A stretch of 64,000 bases of DNA from the NCBI RefSeq assembly GCF_002913715.1, contig NZ_PPCE01000010.1, forward strand, positions 79,153-143,152. The letters are read 5' to 3'. Below the pieces are notes generated by a model. It ran no database searches. It had not been told where the DNA came from and saw nothing but the letters and a program-made list of their open reading frames with translations. Every line of letters starts with the position of its first letter. Within the stretch, counting starts at the first letter, position 1. This document shows positions 1 to 9,188 of the stretch, piece after piece. This stretch comes from Campylobacter concisus (GTDB lineage Bacteria; Campylobacterota; Campylobacteria; Campylobacterales; Campylobacteraceae). The position numbers were made by a program, and so were the translations under genes.

Positions 1-1
1 G

Positions 2-1399
2 GCGATATTTGAGAGAACGTCACGCTTAGCGTTTTTTATACTAGCTGAATATAAAACAAAAGTGCGTCTAGGCGAAGGTGGATATGGCTCAAACAATGAA
101 ATATCCGAAAGCTCAATGGAAAAAGCGCTAAAGGCCTTTAGCGAATTTTCAAATATCATAAAAAGCTACAAATGCAATAAAGTCTTATGTGTTGGTACTT
201 CAGCGCTTAGGGATGCTCCAAACGCAAATGTTTTGATCTCTCTTTTAAGAAAAAAACTTGGCATAAATTTAAAAGTCATAGACGGCAAAGAAGAGGCTAC
301 TTTTGGTGCTATCGCAGCCAAAAATTTACTCCATAATATTGATGAATGCGTCACTATCGATATCGGTGGCGGATCAACTGAACTTGCTAGAATAAGCAAA
401 GGCAAAATAATAGATACGCTCTCGCTTGATATTGGTACGGTTAGGTTAAAAGAGCTTTTTTTTGATAAAAAAAACTTAAATAAATTGCCAAAATTTTTAG
501 AACAAGTTACAAAACAGATAGATGAGCGATTTAAATGCCAAAATATAATCGCTATTGGTGGCTCTCTTAGAGCGATATCATCTGCCATAATGAGCAAAAA
601 TTTATATCCACTCTCTTCACTGCATGGCTTTTGCTATAAGTTTAGCGACGAGCAAGCCTACATCGAGAGCATCGCAAACGTTAGCGTGCTTGAGCTAAAT
701 AAATTTCCTATAAAAAAAGATAGATACGACACCATTAGAGAGGGTGCACATATCTTTTTGGCCCTCGCCAAAGCTCTGAATGCCAAAAATATTATAACAA
801 GTGGGGTTGGCGTAAGAGAGGGGGTGTTCTTGAAAGATTTTTTACGCCCTAGCCTTAAATTTCCACAAAATTTTAATCCGAGTATCAAAAGTTTGCAAGA
901 TCGTTTTATATTATCATGCAATAAATCGGTCACAAGATATGCAAAAGATATATTTATGGTATTAAAAAAGCTTCATAGTCTAAGCGATAACTATCTTGAA
1001 GTGCTTTTAGTTGCTGCAAAACTTCACAATGTAGGTCAAGAGATTGGCTTTTATGGCGATCATAAAAACTCAGCCTATATAGTCTTAAATGCCTTAAATT
1101 ATGGCTTTTCGCATGAACAAAAAGCATTGATTGCAGTAGTAATTGGCACAAACGGAAAGAAAAATATATATGAATTTGAGCGATATAAAAATTTACTTCC
1201 AAAAGCCGAGTGTATAAGATGGCTAAGTTTTATACTCTCACTTGCAAAGGCACTTGATCTAACCTGTGAAAGGCTAAATTTAAACTTCGAATTTAGTGGA
1301 CATACGCTAAAAATAGAAGGTGCAAAAGAATTTGCTATGGCAAAAGAAGAGATAAAAAAGATCACAAAACCTGAAATTTTTGCTATTTCGTTTGTATAA
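2..1399 (+). CDS. gppA: Ppx/GppA family phosphatase, 5'-truncated by window edge
   Basis: Exopolyphosphatase / pppGpp phosphohydrolase family (ASKHA ATPase fold), acting on polyphosphate or (p)ppGpp in the stringent response. The reading frame is open from base 2, and the residues before the first in-window GTG at 62 (AIFERTSRLAFFILAEYKTK) are typical of the family N-terminus, so the true start lies left of the window. Visible motifs are VGTSALRDAPN, the phosphate-binding loop DIGGGSTEL and the second glycine loop IAIGGSLRAIS. The C-terminal third resembles the HD-like helical domain (LHNVGQEIGFYGDHK). The gene converges on the 1460-2338 gene. Which substrate is preferred cannot be read from sequence. 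Confidence 0.92.
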   Translation, partial: AIFERTSRLAFFILAEYKTKVRLGEGGYGSNNEISESSMEKALKAFSEFSNIIKSYKCNKVLCVGTSALRDAPNANVLISLLRKKLGINLKVIDGKEEATFGAIAAKNLLHNIDECVTIDIGGGSTELARISKGKIIDTLSLDIGTVRLKELFFDKKNLNKLPKFLEQVTKQIDERFKCQNIIAIGGSLRAISSAIMSKNLYPLSSLHGFCYKFSDEQAYIESIANVSVLELNKFPIKKDRYDTIREGAHIFLALAKALNAKNIITSGVGVREGVFLKDFLRPSLKFPQNFNPSIKSLQDRFILSCNKSVTRYAKDIFMVLKKLHSLSDNYLEVLLVAAKLHNVGQEIGFYGDHKNSAYIVLNALNYGFSHEQKALIAVVIGTNGKKNIYEFERYKNLLPKAECIRWLSFILSLAKALDLTCERLNLNFEFSGHTLKIEGAKEFAMAKEEIKKITKPEIFAISFV

Positions 1400-1459
1400 A
1401 TTTTGAAACTGGCTTTAACGCTAAAAATTTAAATTGGATGAGAATTTTAGCTAAAACTA

Positions 1460-2338
1460 CTAAAATTCTCCGCTCATTTTATCTTTATAGTTACTTAAAC
1501 TATTTTTTCGCTCTTCTAAAAATGAGCTTAGCTTTTTCTTGTTCTCTTCAAAAAATATAGCAAAATCCTGCTCATTTTGTATCTTGTCTTCACCAAAGCT
1601 ATCAAGCATTACATTTGAGCTACCAACTATCACCAAATAACGCCTATTTTCATAGCTTAATAGCATTAGCTTATTCGTGCGATCAAGATACTTTTCATAT
1701 ATTATATTGACGTTACTATTTTGATTTTTAAGTAGCCAGTTCATTGATTTTGTATCATTTTGAGACTGATTTCTAGGTGCTTTAAATCCGCTAAAATCAT
1801 TACTCTTTGACGTAATATATCTTTTAAATACATATAAAAATACAAGAAGCGTAATAAGCACACTTAAGACTATAAAATACCTTGAGTCTATATTCAGCAT
1901 AGGCTCTTCATCTATCTTTGGAGTGCTAGGGGCCTCTATTTTTGCACTAGCTTGAGGCATATTTTGTATTTGAGGTTTTGCATTTTTTAGAGTTACACGA
2001 ATGCGGAGTCCAAAACTATCAGTCGTCTTTGAAGCATTTACGATAATAGCATCATTTGAGCGCAAATTTAAGACAAGCGAGTTTTGCTTTGGCTCTATCT
2101 CAAGCTCTTGAATAATCTTTGAGTTTATGTCTTTACTAGCACTTTGATCGTAATTTAGCGAATTTAATATCAAAGATGTTGTGTCTTTTTCGCGCTTTTG
2201 AAAGATATTTCCTTCATAAGGTGCATCAAAACTAAGCATAATATCAACCCTATCAGCACGTTCATAGATATTGTAAGTTAATAGATTTGAAGCTAAAATT
2301 TGAGTTGCAAAAAGTAAGAAAAATAGTATAAATTTCAT
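1460..2338 (-). CDS. Conserved membrane protein next to fliN (Cj0352-like)
   Basis: 292-residue protein with an N-terminal signal sequence (FILFFLLFATQILAS), a beta-rich, probably periplasmic segment of about 100 residues, and one strong transmembrane helix near residues 155-175 (IVLSVLITLLVFLYVFKRYI). The last ~110 residues are predicted cytoplasmic. The start overlaps the fliN stop by 4 bases, implying translational coupling. C. jejuni, as I recall, has a transmembrane protein (Cj0352) at the same place beside fliN. Topology and position suggest FliO, which is also a short membrane protein with a cytoplasmic tail coded beside fliN, but I cannot prove this by motif. Function unknown; a flagellar role is an inference from context. 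Confidence 0.8.
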   Translation of the reverse strand: MKFILFFLLFATQILASNLLTYNIYERADRVDIMLSFDAPYEGNIFQKREKDTTSLILNSLNYDQSASKDINSKIIQELEIEPKQNSLVLNLRSNDAIIVNASKTTDSFGLRIRVTLKNAKPQIQNMPQASAKIEAPSTPKIDEEPMLNIDSRYFIVLSVLITLLVFLYVFKRYITSKSNDFSGFKAPRNQSQNDTKSMNWLLKNQNSNVNIIYEKYLDRTNKLMLLSYENRRYLVIVGSSNVMLDSFGEDKIQNEQDFAIFFEENKKKLSSFLEERKNSLSNYKDKMSGEF

Positions 2339-2652
2339 AAAAGTTCTTTTTTGAAGTACTGAATAACTGACTTTGAATCCAAAATTTCATTTATCCTGAT
2401 GGCTAAATTTTTCTCATAAACCATTACTTCGCCTTTTCCAAAAATTCTATTATTTATATATAGCTCCACACTCTCACCAGCTGGCTTTTCAAGGTCTATA
2501 ACAGAGCCAGCTTCAAATTTCAAAAGCTCATTTATGCTAACCGTAGTAGTTCCTAGCTCAGCTATAAAATCAACGCTTATATCCATAAGCTCATCATAGC
2601 TCTTAAAAAGCCCTAGCTGCTCTAGCGTCTCTATCGCACTCTCGTCGTTCAT
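2335..2652 (-). CDS. fliN: Flagellar motor switch protein FliN
   Basis: 105-residue SpoA/SurfaceP-of-antigen domain protein of the flagellar C-ring, part of the rotor switch complex with FliM and FliG on the cytoplasmic face. The family core is readable: an N-terminal helix (ETLEQLGLFKSYDELMDI), then the beta-barrel with VDFIAELGTTTVSINELLKF, the turn GSVIDLEKPAGESVELYINN and the tail GKGEVMVYEKNLAIRINEIL. Length fits the short FliN form; epsilonproteobacteria often carry FliY as well. ATGA-type 4-base overlaps on both sides tie it to the CheX-like gene upstream and the membrane protein downstream. Confidence 0.95.
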   Translation of the reverse strand: MNDESAIETLEQLGLFKSYDELMDISVDFIAELGTTTVSINELLKFEAGSVIDLEKPAGESVELYINNRIFGKGEVMVYEKNLAIRINEILDSKSVIQYFKKELL

Positions 2653-3068
2653 TGTATGTTGTAGCCTATTTGAAATGTTCTATTTTTTATTTTATATACA
2701 AATTTCTCTTTTAGTTTGATACCAAAATTTTCAACTTCGCCTAAAAATTCAGGCGTTCCAAGCTTATAAGCATTTGGCTCTTTTTCATTTAGTAAATTTT
2801 TAGCTTTGCCAATGATCTGATTTGCTATCTCTTTACAAAGATCGTCTAGATCACCACCATCAACATCTTCGTGACCAAAAAAGGCATTCATGAAAATTTT
2901 CAAAGTATCTTTTTTAAAAAATAGGTAAAAATGATACTCGCTTTTGCCCTTATAGACTGGTATGCTAGCTCCGTAAAATCCTTTACCTAGACTCTTGCCA
3001 AACTCTAAATCCAGCCCTAAAGTATCCTTGCAAAGATAGCTTGTAGCTTCATCTATAACTTTTCTCAT
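2649..3068 (-). CDS. CheX-like chemotaxis phosphatase domain protein
   Basis: 139-residue cytoplasmic protein of the CheC/CheX fold, matching C. jejuni Cj0350 by position. The CheX phosphatase signature (D/S-x3-E-x2-N then a distal P) is present: D76-L-C-K-E80-I-A-N83 with P106 after 22 residues. In the family the E and N orient water for dephosphorylating CheY-P. Residues 31-65 form the beta-rich half (GASIPVYKG, FYLFFKKDTL). It is the first gene of a three-gene cluster with fliN, overlapping fliN by 4 bases. A CheY-P phosphatase role is inferred from the motif and the motor-switch context; I have no experimental basis for this organism. Confidence 0.75.
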   Translation of the reverse strand: MRKVIDEATSYLCKDTLGLDLEFGKSLGKGFYGASIPVYKGKSEYHFYLFFKKDTLKIFMNAFFGHEDVDGGDLDDLCKEIANQIIGKAKNLLNEKEPNAYKLGTPEFLGEVENFGIKLKEKFVYKIKNRTFQIGYNIQ

Positions 3069-3146
3069 ATCTCTTCCTTAAGACTTGAAATGCATTTTCA
3101 ATTATACTTTGGCTTTACTAAATTAGCTATAAATTTATTAAGCATT

Positions 3147-3896
3147 TTAAAAGAGTTTATCTATCTCTTTTACTAGCTTTTCACCGCTAAATTCGGCACA
3201 AAGCTTAACTATTTGCGTACCTATTATCGCTCCGTCAGCATATTTTTTTACTTCATTAACATCATCTTTGTTTTTTATACCAAAGCCAACAGCCACTGGC
3301 AAATCGCTCTTTTTCTTAAGCTCTAGGACCAATTTTTTTATCCTATCTTCATCAGCCCTTTTTGAACCGCTAACGCCGATCGCGCCAAGAGCGTAGATAA
3401 ATCCTGAGCCAAATTTTAAAATTCCATCCGCTCTACTACCAGATGTGACGCTGATAAGTGGTATCAGGCTTAAATTTAGCTCCTTGCACTTTAGAGCAAA
3501 TTCCTCGCACTCCTCGCAAGGCAGATCCGGCACGATAAAGCCGCTAACTCCAGCCTCAACTGATCTTTTTAGAAATTTATCAACACCATAAGCAAAGATG
3601 ATGTTGTAATAAACCAAAAAAACAAGTGGCTTTGTCACTTTTGCCTTGCAACTCTCAAGCATATCAAAGACAACGTCTGTATTTACGCCATTTTGCACCG
3701 TCTCAAAGCTAGCTTGCGCGATGAGTTTGCCATCAGCTAGCGGGTCAGAGTAAGGGATGCCGATCTCAACTAGATCTAGCGTGCTCTCATCTAAATTTTC
3801 TAAAAATTCCTTCGTTTTTTCTAAGCTTGGATATCCAGCCACGATGTAGCCGATGTTTGCCTTTTTGCCGTTAAATGCGCTTCTAACCTTATCCAT
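3147..3896 (-). CDS. trpA: Tryptophan synthase alpha subunit
   Basis: TIM-barrel subunit (249 residues) that cleaves indole-3-glycerol phosphate to indole and glyceraldehyde-3-phosphate, feeding indole through the tunnel to TrpB. The catalytic acids are in the conserved segment [15 protein letters not shown] (E44 and D55). The phosphate-binding end is seen in [13 protein letters not shown] and [12 protein letters not shown]. Last gene of the trpGD-F-B-A operon; its start overlaps the trpB stop by 8 bases. Normal length, no damage seen. Confidence 0.97.
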   Translation of the reverse strand: MDKVRSAFNGKKANIGYIVAGYPSLEKTKEFLENLDESTLDLVEIGIPYSDPLADGKLIAQASFETVQNGVNTDVVFDMLESCKAKVTKPLVFLVYYNIIFAYGVDKFLKRSVEAGVSGFIVPDLPCEECEEFALKCKELNLSLIPLISVTSGSRADGILKFGSGFIYALGAIGVSGSKRADEDRIKKLVLELKKKSDLPVAVGFGIKNKDDVNEVKKYADGAIIGTQIVKLCAEFSGEKLVKEIDKLF

Positions 3897-5070
3897 AAAT
3901 TTTTCCTTTTTCGTAGCCGATAACTGTGTTTATATCCTTATCGCCCCTGCCTGAGACGTTTACGACGATGACGCTTTTTTTATCAAGTTTTGGGCAAAGC
4001 TTCTCCAGATACGCCAGTGCGTGCGCGCTCTCGATGGCTGGGATGATGCCTTCCATTTTGCTTAGAAAATACAAGGCATTTATGCACTCATCGTCAGTTA
4101 CAGCTTCATATTTTACCCTTTTGATGTCGTTTAGGTGGGCGTGCTCTGGGCCGATGCCTGGGTAGTCTAGGCCTGCTGAGATGCTGTGAACTGGCGAGAT
4201 CATGCCGTACTCATCTTGCAAGACCGTCGTTTTCATGCCGTGGATGATGCCAGTTTTGCCTTTGCTAAGCGTAGCTGCATGATAAGGTGTCTCTATGCCA
4301 AGACCGCCAGCCTCAATACCTACTAAATTTACGCTCTCATCGTCCAAAAACGCACTAAAAATGCCAATAGCATTGCTGCCGCCGCCAACGCAGGCAATGA
4401 CGTAGTCGGCCTTTTTGCCGTAATCTGCAAGCTGAGCTTTGGCCTCTGTGCCGATCACGCTTTGAAAGTCACGCACGATCTTTGGATATGGGTGTGGACC
4501 AACGGCTGAGCCAATGACGTAAAATGCGCTCTCTATCTCATTTACCCACGCTTGTATGGCCGCCGTAGTCGCCTCTTTTAGCGTTTTTAAGCCGTCTTCT
4601 ACGCTCACCACTTTTGCGCCAAGAAGCTGCATACGAAAGGCATTTAGCTGCTGTCTAGCCACGTCTGTTGCGCCCATATATACGTCACACTCTAAGCCCA
4701 AAAGTGCTGCTGCAGTCGCTGTTGCCACACCGTGCTGACCAGCTCCAGTCTCAGCTAAAATTTTCTTTTTACCCATTTTTTTAGCAAGCAGTGCTTGAGC
4801 TAGGGCGTTATTTATCTTGTGCGCACCCGTGTGGTTTAGATCCTCTCTTTTTAGGTAAATTTCATGTCCGTAGTGCTCGCTTAGGCGCTTTGCAAAAAAG
4901 AGCGGACTAGGCCTGCCAACGTAGTTTTTCAAAAGATCATCAAGCTCATCTTTAAACTCTTTTGTCTTTGCGATGCTCTCATAAGCATTTTCTAGCTCAT
5001 CAAGGGCAAACATCACCGTCTCAGGCACGAACTGCCCGCCAAATTTTCCAAAATACGCCTTACTATTCAT
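3889..5070 (-). CDS. trpB: Tryptophan synthase beta subunit
   Basis: PLP enzyme (393 residues) joining indole to L-serine to make tryptophan. The PLP lysine is K85 in [13 protein letters not shown]; the phosphate loop of PLP is [12 protein letters not shown]; the channel and catalytic glutamate region [19 protein letters not shown] is intact. It is the TrpB1 type that pairs with TrpA, as the adjacent trpA confirms. Overlaps trpA and trpF by 8 bases each. Confidence 0.98.
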   Translation of the reverse strand: MNSKAYFGKFGGQFVPETVMFALDELENAYESIAKTKEFKDELDDLLKNYVGRPSPLFFAKRLSEHYGHEIYLKREDLNHTGAHKINNALAQALLAKKMGKKKILAETGAGQHGVATATAAALLGLECDVYMGATDVARQQLNAFRMQLLGAKVVSVEDGLKTLKEATTAAIQAWVNEIESAFYVIGSAVGPHPYPKIVRDFQSVIGTEAKAQLADYGKKADYVIACVGGGSNAIGIFSAFLDDESVNLVGIEAGGLGIETPYHAATLSKGKTGIIHGMKTTVLQDEYGMISPVHSISAGLDYPGIGPEHAHLNDIKRVKYEAVTDDECINALYFLSKMEGIIPAIESAHALAYLEKLCPKLDKKSVIVVNVSGRGDKDINTVIGYEKGKIYG

Positions 5071-5674
5071 CTTCTACCTCACCTATGATCTTTAAAATTC
5101 TCTCTATCTTTTGCGCATCTTTTATGCCATTTTCGTCCTCGACTTTGGAGTTGATATCGACTAAATATGGCCTAAATTTCAGCGCCTCTTTGATGTTGTG
5201 CTCGCCTATGCCCCCAGCCATGCCAAATTTAAATTTAACCTCTTTTAAAATTTTCCAATCAAAGCTAATGCCATTTCCACCGGCATTTTCGCCCTTGCAG
5301 TCAAAAAGCGCCATGTCAAAATGCTTAAAATCAACCTCTGGCAAGCTATCTTTCACGCTAAAAACCTGCCAAATCTCAAGCCCCATATCTTTTAAATTTG
5401 CCTCTAAATTTTCACTCACTACTCCATGCATCTGAGCTACGTCAAGACCAGCAAACTGACAAATTTCTATTATCTCGCACTCACTTTGCTCCGCAAAAAC
5501 GCCAACTACTTTTTTGCCATTGCTGTGAGCAAATTTCACTATCTGCCTGGCTAAATTTAGCTCGACCTTTCTTTTGCTTTTGGCAAATATCAGCCCGATA
5601 AAATCAACATCCAAAGCGCAAACCGCACTCGCCTCGTCTAGCGTTTTGATACCACAAATTTTAACCAGCGCCAT
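5063..5674 (-). CDS. trpF: Phosphoribosylanthranilate isomerase
   Basis: 203-residue (beta/alpha)8 enzyme that isomerises N-(5'-phosphoribosyl)anthranilate by Amadori rearrangement. Begins with [13 protein letters not shown], which carries the catalytic cysteine, and has the catalytic aspartate in MALFDCKGE; the phosphate-binding segment is [13 protein letters not shown]. Overlaps trpB by 8 bases and trpGD by 14. In many bacteria trpF is fused to trpC; here it is separate and trpC is not in the window, as I recall for C. jejuni. Confidence 0.95.
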   Translation of the reverse strand: MALVKICGIKTLDEASAVCALDVDFIGLIFAKSKRKVELNLARQIVKFAHSNGKKVVGVFAEQSECEIIEICQFAGLDVAQMHGVVSENLEANLKDMGLEIWQVFSVKDSLPEVDFKHFDMALFDCKGENAGGNGISFDWKILKEVKFKFGMAGGIGEHNIKEALKFRPYLVDINSKVEDENGIKDAQKIERILKIIGEVEDE

Positions 5675-7277
5675 TAGCCCCAGCCTTTATAAACTCTTCA
5701 TAAAATTTATACGCCCTGCCAGAATTTATCACCTCAAGCACCATTTTTTTTGCCTCGTCTGGGCTCTTTGCGCCATCAGCCCCGTAAAGTGCAAACATCG
5801 CATTAAAGACCACGATGTCAAATTTCGCCCCCTGCTCCTCGCCTTTTAGCGTGCGGATCAATGTTTTGGCGTTTTCTTCAGGTGTGCCGCCCTCGATATC
5901 GCTGTGAAGCGCTCTTTTAAAGCCAAACTGCTCTGGCGTGATGCTATATTCAAAAATTTCGCCATTTTTTAGCTCCACAACGCTTGTTTCACTGCAAAGC
6001 GTGATCTCATCTAGTCCGTCATCGCCGCGAACGACAAAAGCGTGCTTTCTACCAAGGATCTTAAGCGTCTGGGCGTAGAGTTTTAGCACTGGTTTGTGAT
6101 AGACGCCAACTAGCTGATTTGTAAGGTTTAAATTTGGATTTAAAAGCGGTCCAAGCACGTTAAATACGGTTCTTATGCCAAGTCTTTGGCGCACTTCTCT
6201 CACCTCACCCACTAGCGGATGGAAAAATGGTGCATGGAAAAAGGCTAAATTTTTACTAGCTAAATTTTCGCGCTGTTTTGCCAGTGATTTTTCACTTTTT
6301 ACACCTAAAATTTCAAGCACATCAGAGCTGCCTGACTTGCTTGAAACTGCCTTGTTGCCGTGTTTTGCGACCTTTATGCCAAGACTTGCAAGGATAAATG
6401 CCACCGTGGTTGAGATATTTATCGTCTTAAAGCCATCGCCTCCAGTGCCGCAAAGATCGATCATAGGTGTGTCATCACGGTAGGTTTGCGAGTATTTTAG
6501 GATATTTTTCGCAAGCGCAGCGAGGCTTTTTGGATAGAGGCTCTTTTCGCTAATGAGCACCAAAAGGGCTGAAAGCTGCACGATCTCGTATTCTTTACTG
6601 GCTATTATCTCACAAATTTGCTCAAAGTCGCTATCATCAAGCGGTATGCTCTCTTGAAGCTTGATAAGATATGGCTTAAGTGAGCGAATTTTTGGCTCTT
6701 TAACCTCATCTTTTGCTTTGTAATTTACAAAATTTTCAACTATCTTTTTACCGTATTGCGTAAAGTAGCTCTCAGGGTGAAACTGGATACCAAATATCGG
6801 CTTATCTTTTACGCTAAGTGCCATAACTACGCCATCATCGCTCACCGCATCAGCACTCAAGCTAGCTGGGAGCTCATCGACATAAAGCGAGTGGTAGCGC
6901 ATAACCTCAAAGCGCTCTGGTAGCCCTGCAAAAAGCGGCTCTTTGTTTTTCACGTCAATAAACGAGGTCTTGCCGTGAAGTGGGTCATCTAGTCTTTTTA
7001 TCTTTGCGCCAAAACTAAGCCCTATAGCTTGATGTCCAAGGCAAATTCCAAGTACCGGCACGCCAAGGTCGGCTTTTAGAATTTCTAAACAAACTCCGCT
7101 ATCTTTTGGGTGCTTTGGCCCTGGGCTTAAAATGATCTTGCTTGGGTTTAGTTTTTTGATCTCGTCAAGCGTGATCTTGTCATTTCTAACACATCTAACC
7201 TCTTCATCTGTAAGCTCTTTTACATATTGCTCAACATTAAAAACAAAACTATCGTAATTATCTATGAGTAAAATCAA
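5661..7277 (-). CDS. trpGD: TrpGD fusion: anthranilate synthase glutaminase + anthranilate phosphoribosyltransferase
   Basis: Bifunctional 538-residue protein. Residues 1-190 are a class I glutamine amidotransferase (catalytic C79 in GICLGHQAIG; His-Glu in FGIQFHPESYF) supplying ammonia to TrpE. Residues ~200-538 are anthranilate phosphoribosyltransferase with the PRPP loop DLCGTGGDGFKTINIST and KHGNKAVSSKSGSSDVLE. Start is TTG at 7277 with AAAGGAT upstream; no better ATG exists ahead of the MILLIDNYDSFV core. The partner trpE, which in C. jejuni sits directly upstream, is missing here: recR lies upstream instead. A promoter-like sequence and a hairpin precede the gene. Confidence 0.96.
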   Translation of the reverse strand: MILLIDNYDSFVFNVEQYVKELTDEEVRCVRNDKITLDEIKKLNPSKIILSPGPKHPKDSGVCLEILKADLGVPVLGICLGHQAIGLSFGAKIKRLDDPLHGKTSFIDVKNKEPLFAGLPERFEVMRYHSLYVDELPASLSADAVSDDGVVMALSVKDKPIFGIQFHPESYFTQYGKKIVENFVNYKAKDEVKEPKIRSLKPYLIKLQESIPLDDSDFEQICEIIASKEYEIVQLSALLVLISEKSLYPKSLAALAKNILKYSQTYRDDTPMIDLCGTGGDGFKTINISTTVAFILASLGIKVAKHGNKAVSSKSGSSDVLEILGVKSEKSLAKQRENLASKNLAFFHAPFFHPLVGEVREVRQRLGIRTVFNVLGPLLNPNLNLTNQLVGVYHKPVLKLYAQTLKILGRKHAFVVRGDDGLDEITLCSETSVVELKNGEIFEYSITPEQFGFKRALHSDIEGGTPEENAKTLIRTLKGEEQGAKFDIVVFNAMFALYGADGAKSPDEAKKMVLEVINSGRAYKFYEEFIKAGANGAG

Positions 7278-7289
7278 CCTATATCCTTT

Positions 7290-7322
7290 AAATTTAGCAG
7301 CGGCTGAGCCTTGGCTAAATTT
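7290..7322 (-). promoter_or_regulatory. Leader hairpin in front of trpGD
   Basis: Inverted repeat AAATTTAGC / GCTAAATTT (9 bp) around a 3x3 internal loop (AGC/TTG) and an inner GGC-TGA-GCC stem. It lies between the likely -10 box at 7340-7345 and the TTG start, abutting the ribosome-binding site AAAGGAT (7284-7290). It could act as an attenuator or limit ribosome access, but no Trp-codon leader peptide is visible and no T-run follows it. Confidence 0.5.
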
Positions 7323-7339
7323 CTATAAATTTAGGCAAA

Positions 7340-7345
7340 ATTATA
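7340..7345 (-). promoter_or_regulatory. Likely -10 box of the trp operon
   Basis: Minus-strand TATAAT in the 85-bp gap between recR and trpGD, 63 bases from the start codon. Campylobacter sigma-70 promoters rely mainly on this element, with AT-rich sequence upstream and little -35 conservation. Confidence 0.5.
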
Positions 7346-7362
7346 ACTAAAAGAAAGTTTAA

Positions 7363-7935
7363 TTAGGCTTTTGTACGGCTTTCGTAGGCTTTTAAAAGTG
7401 AAAGCATGTCGACGTTTTCTAAATTTACGCCAGTTGGCACGCCCTGGGCGATCTTGCTAAATGAAATTTCACTCATGCCAAGCTTATCCTCGACATAAAG
7501 CATGAGCGCATCAGAATTTAGCCCTGGTGTAAAGGCAAAAACGACCTCTTTTGAGCCATTTTGCGTGATCGCACTTCGCAGCCTCTCTATGGCATCCTCG
7601 TCGATCTCGTCAAGCACGAAGTAAAGGCCGTTGTAGATGCCATTTTGCTCAAAAACTAAGATATCTTTTGGACTCTCAACCAGCAATATAACCTCACTGT
7701 CCCTGCTCTCGTCACTGCAAATGTCACAAATTTCATTTTCGCTTAGCCCACCACAACGCTCACAGCGCTTGATAAATCTCACCGCATCTTCGATATTTTG
7801 AGCGAGCCTTAGCCCTGCAAAGCTATCTTGCATGCAGACAAAATAGGCAAACCTTGCGGCTGATTTTTTACCAACACCAGGGAGCTTTGCAAAAGACTCA
7901 GTTAGTTCGTTAAATTTTTCTAAGCCTCTTTTCAT
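7363..7935 (-). CDS. recR: Recombination mediator RecR
   Basis: 190-residue recombination-repair protein that helps load RecA at gaps. Shows the helix-hairpin-helix start (LAKLPGVGKKSAARFAYFV), the four-cysteine zinc finger (CERCGGLSENEICDIC) and the Toprim domain (VILLVESPKDILVFE), ending with the GVPTGVNLEN segment. Its start overlaps the histidine kinase stop by 4 bases, an arrangement (racR-racS-recR) I recall from C. jejuni. Confidence 0.96.
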   Translation of the reverse strand: MKRGLEKFNELTESFAKLPGVGKKSAARFAYFVCMQDSFAGLRLAQNIEDAVRFIKRCERCGGLSENEICDICSDESRDSEVILLVESPKDILVFEQNGIYNGLYFVLDEIDEDAIERLRSAITQNGSKEVVFAFTPGLNSDALMLYVEDKLGMSEISFSKIAQGVPTGVNLENVDMLSLLKAYESRTKA

Positions 7936-9188
7936 ACTCGCTTTGCCTTTGATCTAAGTAAAATTTTAAATACATGATAGCCGTCTTCGTAGTCATAAAC
8001 TAGCTCAAATTTTTGCATCTGACAAATTTGCTCGATGATATAAAGTCCAAGCCCCATACCACTTCCTGCACTCACTTTGTCGCCACGCACAAAGGCTTGT
8101 TTGTAGTAATCAATCGGATGATTTAGCTTTTTGCCTAAATTTTTAACCGCTATAAATTCGCTATCGCAAATCAAAATAGCCTTTTTATCCTCTGCGTATT
8201 TTAGGGCATTGTCTATCAAATTTTTAATCGCCAAACTAAAAAGCTGAAAATCCACTCTTAAAATAACGTCATCTCTGATATCACAGCTCACTCGCTCTTC
8301 AAATTTATCAAGCATTAGCATATCTTGCACTTGCTCCAATATAAGTGAAAAATGACACTCTTGATAGTTTAGTGCGTAGCTTTTAGAAAGGAGCTGCTCG
8401 ACCTTGCTAAATTCATTTATCAGCATCTCAAGGCGCTCGAAAACGTTTATGAGCCTCATCTTTTGGGTCTCATTTGCGACCATTTCAGAGACGATCCTGC
8501 CCTTGCCAATCGGAGTCTTTAGCTCATGCATGATCGCACGTAAAAATAGCTGCCTTGAGCGGATGAGCTCTCTGATCTTGCAAACGGCATTATCAAACTC
8601 AACCGCGACCTGTCCGATCTCATCTTGCTCATTTTCATTTAGCCTAGCCGTCATCGCCATTTCCATATTTCCACTGGCAAATTTTCTGATATCTTTACTA
8701 AGCCTTCTAAGTGGTGAAAGACTTCTAAGAACAGAAACATAAAGTGAAATTAGAAGGGCTGAAACTATCAAAAAAGCAACCCAAAGTGGATCATTTACGT
8801 GTCTTGCGTCGTTACTTTCAAGAAGTAGCTGAAAAGACGGGTTTTTAATAAGCAAATACAAATCACCTTTGTAATTAACCGATTGCACCACTCCAAGAGG
8901 TGTGTGCTGCGTAAAAACAACAGTTCCATTTGTAGCTATTGAAGTGGCTAAATTTTTATTTCCAACATACTCTAAGTAAAAATTTTTAAAATAATGTTCT
9001 AAATCTCTTGGGGGATTTCCGCGTTCATAGAGTGCGACAAGATAGTTCATCGCACTTATTTGTCTATCCTTTAGTTTTTCTAAAGCGCTCTCTTGCTGAA
9101 TGTTTGCAAAAGTTACAAAGAGCAAGCACATCAGCGAGAAAGCTATGGCAAAGATAATAGTTATCTTCGTAGTTATGGAATATTTCAT
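7932..9188 (-). CDS. racS: RacS-like sensor histidine kinase
   Basis: 418-residue inner-membrane kinase. Two transmembrane helices (about residues 9-28 and 134-153) enclose a ~105-residue periplasmic sensor region. Then come a HAMP-like linker, the dimerisation/phosphoacceptor helix with the catalytic His in RAIMHELKTPIG, and an ATPase domain with N box NLIDNALKYAE and G box GSGMGLGLYIIEQI. Overlaps racR by 4 bases. The symbol rests on order with recR and dnaJ; in C. jejuni RacRS affects temperature-dependent growth and gene control. The ligand here is unknown. Confidence 0.88.
   Translation of the reverse strand: MKYSITTKITIIFAIAFSLMCLLFVTFANIQQESALEKLKDRQISAMNYLVALYERGNPPRDLEHYFKNFYLEYVGNKNLATSIATNGTVVFTQHTPLGVVQSVNYKGDLYLLIKNPSFQLLLESNDARHVNDPLWVAFLIVSALLISLYVSVLRSLSPLRRLSKDIRKFASGNMEMAMTARLNENEQDEIGQVAVEFDNAVCKIRELIRSRQLFLRAIMHELKTPIGKGRIVSEMVANETQKMRLINVFERLEMLINEFSKVEQLLSKSYALNYQECHFSLILEQVQDMLMLDKFEERVSCDIRDDVILRVDFQLFSLAIKNLIDNALKYAEDKKAILICDSEFIAVKNLGKKLNHPIDYYKQAFVRGDKVSAGSGMGLGLYIIEQICQMQKFELVYDYEDGYHVFKILLRSKAKRV

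Noticed and set aside
4962..5435. 157-codon plus-strand frame across trpB/trpF
   Set aside because: Antisense to two well-supported overlapping genes; composition is that of a complementary strand.
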